DNA of 64,000 bases from Streptomyces roseirectus. Lineage in GTDB: Bacteria > Actinomycetota > Actinomycetes > Streptomycetales > Streptomycetaceae. The DNA lies in assembly GCF_014489635.1 (NCBI RefSeq), contig NZ_CP060828.1, forward strand, positions 6,098,001 to 6,162,000, read 5' to 3'. Positions 61,965 to 64,000 of the stretch are shown here, in pieces. Each line of letters starts with the position of its first letter. Position 1 is the stretch's first letter. The notes under the pieces were generated by a model. It ran no database searches and was not told the DNA's origin. It saw nothing but the letters and a program-made list of their open reading frames with translations. Made by a program: the position numbers and the translations under genes.

Positions 61965-63914
61965 TCACCCGCTGAACCCGGCCACGTTCTCCTTGGTGAC
62001 CACCTTCACCGGAACCTTGATGGTCTCCTCGACCGACTTCCCCTCGATCGCCCGCAGCGCGTTGTCCACGGCGATCCTCCCGAGCTGCGACGGCTGCTGC
62101 GCGACGGACGCGTACAGCGTCCCCTGCTCAACCGCCTTGAGCCCGTCGGGAGTTCCGTCGAACCCGACGACCTGGACGGACTTGCCGGCCTTCGACCCGA
62201 GCGCCTTGATCGCGCCGAGCGCCATCTCGTCGTTCGCGGCGATGACCCCCTGCACGTCCGGGTGCGCCTGGAGCAGGTTCGACATGACGTCGAGCCCCTT
62301 GGTCCGGTCGAAGTCGGCGGGCTGCTGCGCGACGACCTGGATCCCGGGGTACGCCTTGAGCCCCTTGGCGAAGCCCTCGGCCCGCTCGCGCGCCGCCGAC
62401 GTACCCGCCTGCCCCTGAAGGATGACGATCTTCCCGCTGCCGCCCAGCTTCTCGGCGATGCTCTTGGCCGCCTGCTCACCACCGGCGACGTTGTCGGAGG
62501 CGACCAGCGCTTCCACGTCCGCCTTGTTGACGCCGCGGTCGACGGCGATGACCGGGATCTTCGCCTTGTCCGCGGCCTTCACGGAGTTGCCGGCCGCGTC
62601 CGAGTCCACGGGGTTGACGATGATCGCGCCCAGGTTCGAACTGGTGAAGTTCTGCAGCTGGTTGGCCTGCTGGTTGGCGTCGTTCTGCGCGTCGGTGACG
62701 GTCAGGTCGACGCCCAGCTTCTTGGCCTCGGCCTGCGCGCCCGACCGGATCTGCACGAAGAACGGGTTGTTGAGCGTGGAGAGCGAAAGGCCGATCTTCT
62801 TCTCGGAGGACCCGGAACTCCCGTTGTGCAGGAACGACGTCGCACCGACGACCGCCACCGTCGCCACCGCCGCGATCCCGTACGTGGCGACCTGCTTCCC
62901 CTTGCTCCCGCCGGGCGCCCCGAACGCCGTCGGCGTCGCCCCGGCCTTGCGCCGCACCGTGTCGAGCAGCACCGCCAGCGCGATGACGACACCGATGACG
63001 ACCTGCTGCCAGAACGCGGAGACGTTCAGCAGGTTCAGCCCGTTGCGCAGCACCGCGAGGATCAGCGCGCCGATCAGCGTCCCCGACGCCTTACCCGTAC
63101 CCCCCGCGAGGGAGGCGCCACCGATGACGACGGCGGCGATGGCGTCCAGCTCGTACCCGCTCGCGGCCTGCGGCTGCGCGGAGGAGAGCCGGGAGGCGAG
63201 GACGACACCGGCGACGGCGGCGAAGACACCGGACAGCGCGTAGATCGCGAGCTTCTGCCGGTGCACCCGCAGGCCCGACAGCCGTGCCGCTTCCTCGTTA
63301 CCACCGATGGCGTACATCGAACGGCCGATGTACGTACGGCCGAGGACGAACGCGGCGATCAGCCCCATGGCGACCATCACGAGCACCGGCACCGGCAGCC
63401 ACCCGCCGAGCGTGTCACCGAGGTGCGAGACCGAGTCGGGGAACGCGATCGGCGACCCGTCAGAGATCACCAGCGCGAGCCCGCGCCCCACCGACAGCAT
63501 CGCGAGCGTCGCGATGAACGGCGGCAGCTTCCCGTACGAGATCAGGAAGCCGTTTATCAGACCGGCGGCGACACCCGTCGCGAGCGCCAGCAGCACCGCG
63601 AGGAACACCGGCACCCCGTGCGACGTGGCGCTCCACGCCAGCACGGTCGCCGACAGCGCGGCCACCGAACCCACCGACAGGTCGATGCCCGCCGAGACGA
63701 TCACGAAGGTCACACCGAAGGCGAGGATGGCGGTCACGGCCGCCTGGACGCCGACGTTGAGCAGGTTGTCGGTGGTCAGGAAGTCACCCGACAGCGCCGA
63801 CATGGCGACGACGAGAACGATCAGCGCGGTCAGCGCGCCGTTGTCGAGCAGCAGACGGCGCACCGCCGCGGCGCCACCGGCGCCCGTACCGCTCTTGAGC
63901 GTTTCAGCGGCCAC
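61965..63914 (-). CDS. Ribose ABC permease fused to its substrate-binding protein (RbsC-RbsB)
   Basis: A 649-residue fusion. Residues about 1-335 are an RbsC permease (GVTFVIVSAGIDLSVGSVAA, AIAAVVIGGASLAGGTGKAS). A further helix (about 348-366) then leads to an RbsB-type binding domain (KKIGLSLSTLNNPFFVQIRS, VVGFDGTPDGLKAVEQGTLY). The binding protein is therefore tethered to the permease and not a free lipoprotein. GTG 63914 has GGAGG 6 bases upstream and overlaps rbsA by 11 bp. Confidence 0.92.
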   Translation of the reverse strand: MAAETLKSGTGAGGAAAVRRLLLDNGALTALIVLVVAMSALSGDFLTTDNLLNVGVQAAVTAILAFGVTFVIVSAGIDLSVGSVAALSATVLAWSATSHGVPVFLAVLLALATGVAAGLINGFLISYGKLPPFIATLAMLSVGRGLALVISDGSPIAFPDSVSHLGDTLGGWLPVPVLVMVAMGLIAAFVLGRTYIGRSMYAIGGNEEAARLSGLRVHRQKLAIYALSGVFAAVAGVVLASRLSSAQPQAASGYELDAIAAVVIGGASLAGGTGKASGTLIGALILAVLRNGLNLLNVSAFWQQVVIGVVIALAVLLDTVRRKAGATPTAFGAPGGSKGKQVATYGIAAVATVAVVGATSFLHNGSSGSSEKKIGLSLSTLNNPFFVQIRSGAQAEAKKLGVDLTVTDAQNDANQQANQLQNFTSSNLGAIIVNPVDSDAAGNSVKAADKAKIPVIAVDRGVNKADVEALVASDNVAGGEQAAKSIAEKLGGSGKIVILQGQAGTSAARERAEGFAKGLKAYPGIQVVAQQPADFDRTKGLDVMSNLLQAHPDVQGVIAANDEMALGAIKALGSKAGKSVQVVGFDGTPDGLKAVEQGTLYASVAQQPSQLGRIAVDNALRAIEGKSVEETIKVPVKVVTKENVAGFSG

Positions 63915-64000
63915 GGGGGGCCTCCAGTTCGGTAGTGGGGTTGCTCACGGCCAGCGACATGACCGCGTCCTGCGTGGCCTCGTCGGCGGACAGCTCGCCC
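63904..64000 (-). CDS. rbsA: Ribose ABC ATPase RbsA, C-terminal end (cut by window edge)
   Basis: Only the last 31 codons are visible: GELSADEATQDAVMSLAVSN followed by PTTELEAPRGR and TGA. The GELSADEATQ piece is typical of the sugar ABC ATPase C-terminus in RbsA/MglA. First visible gene of the operon; the rest lies outside the window. Confidence 0.85.
   Translation of the reverse strand, partial: GELSADEATQDAVMSLAVSNPTTELEAPRGR

Overview
The window is chromosomal DNA of a Streptomyces-type actinomycete. The evidence is very high G+C, dense operons with ATGA/GTGA stop-start overlaps, many GTG and a few TTG starts, a complete desferrioxamine start region, and many secreted or lipoprotein products. 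I see no rRNA, tRNA, CRISPR, insertion sequence or prophage. As far as I remember, gene order resembles the S. coelicolor core chromosome around desABCDEF, so this is mostly conserved territory with small accessory patches.

Layout. (a) 1-5,720: siderophore block, desD (cut by the window edge)-desC-desB-desA and desE-desF, each transcription unit preceded by a palindromic iron box. (b) 5,786-14,358: acyl-CoA and leucine catabolism. A four-gene unit (carboxyltransferase, biotin carboxylase, HMG-CoA lyase, acyl-CoA dehydrogenase) is divergent from a leaderless TetR gene with two matching operators between them; a second acyl-CoA dehydrogenase and a TesB thioesterase follow. (c) 14,420-21,319: a phosphatase, a PucR regulator, and a divergent symporter-ureohydrolase-TPP enzyme operon. 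(d) 21,456-36,612: mixed region with a methyltransferase, secreted nuclease, GT39 membrane protein, secreted serine hydrolase and phytase-like proteins, a fused ABC exporter with asymmetric ATP sites, two small secreted proteins, and two tandem HTH-membrane proteins, the second frameshifted. (e) 36,684-40,999: a sulfur-type leader peptide followed by an SsuD-like monooxygenase and a sugar-type ABC importer without its own ATPase. (f) 41,140-52,639: S37 peptidase, LacI and LysR regulators, DMT exporter, an extra EPSP synthase coupled to a GNAT acetyltransferase, a Cmx-like MFS exporter, and a two-gene DUF6232-like unit. (g) 52,729-64,000: LacI-controlled sugar catabolism (Gfo/Idh/MocA, DUF993, isomerase), an ECF sigma-M48 peptidase unit, and the rbs operon with a permease fused to its binding protein.

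Points most worth a second look: the leader-peptide/SsuD/sugar-transporter operon (possible sulfo-sugar scavenging); a dispersed 9-bp repeat (GTACTACGG) found at gene 3' ends and inside two proteins; the frameshift in a C-run at about 35,790; the single degenerate ATP site predicted in the fused exporter; and a GD..N..GG..N.GK motif shared by two adjacent uncharacterised proteins.
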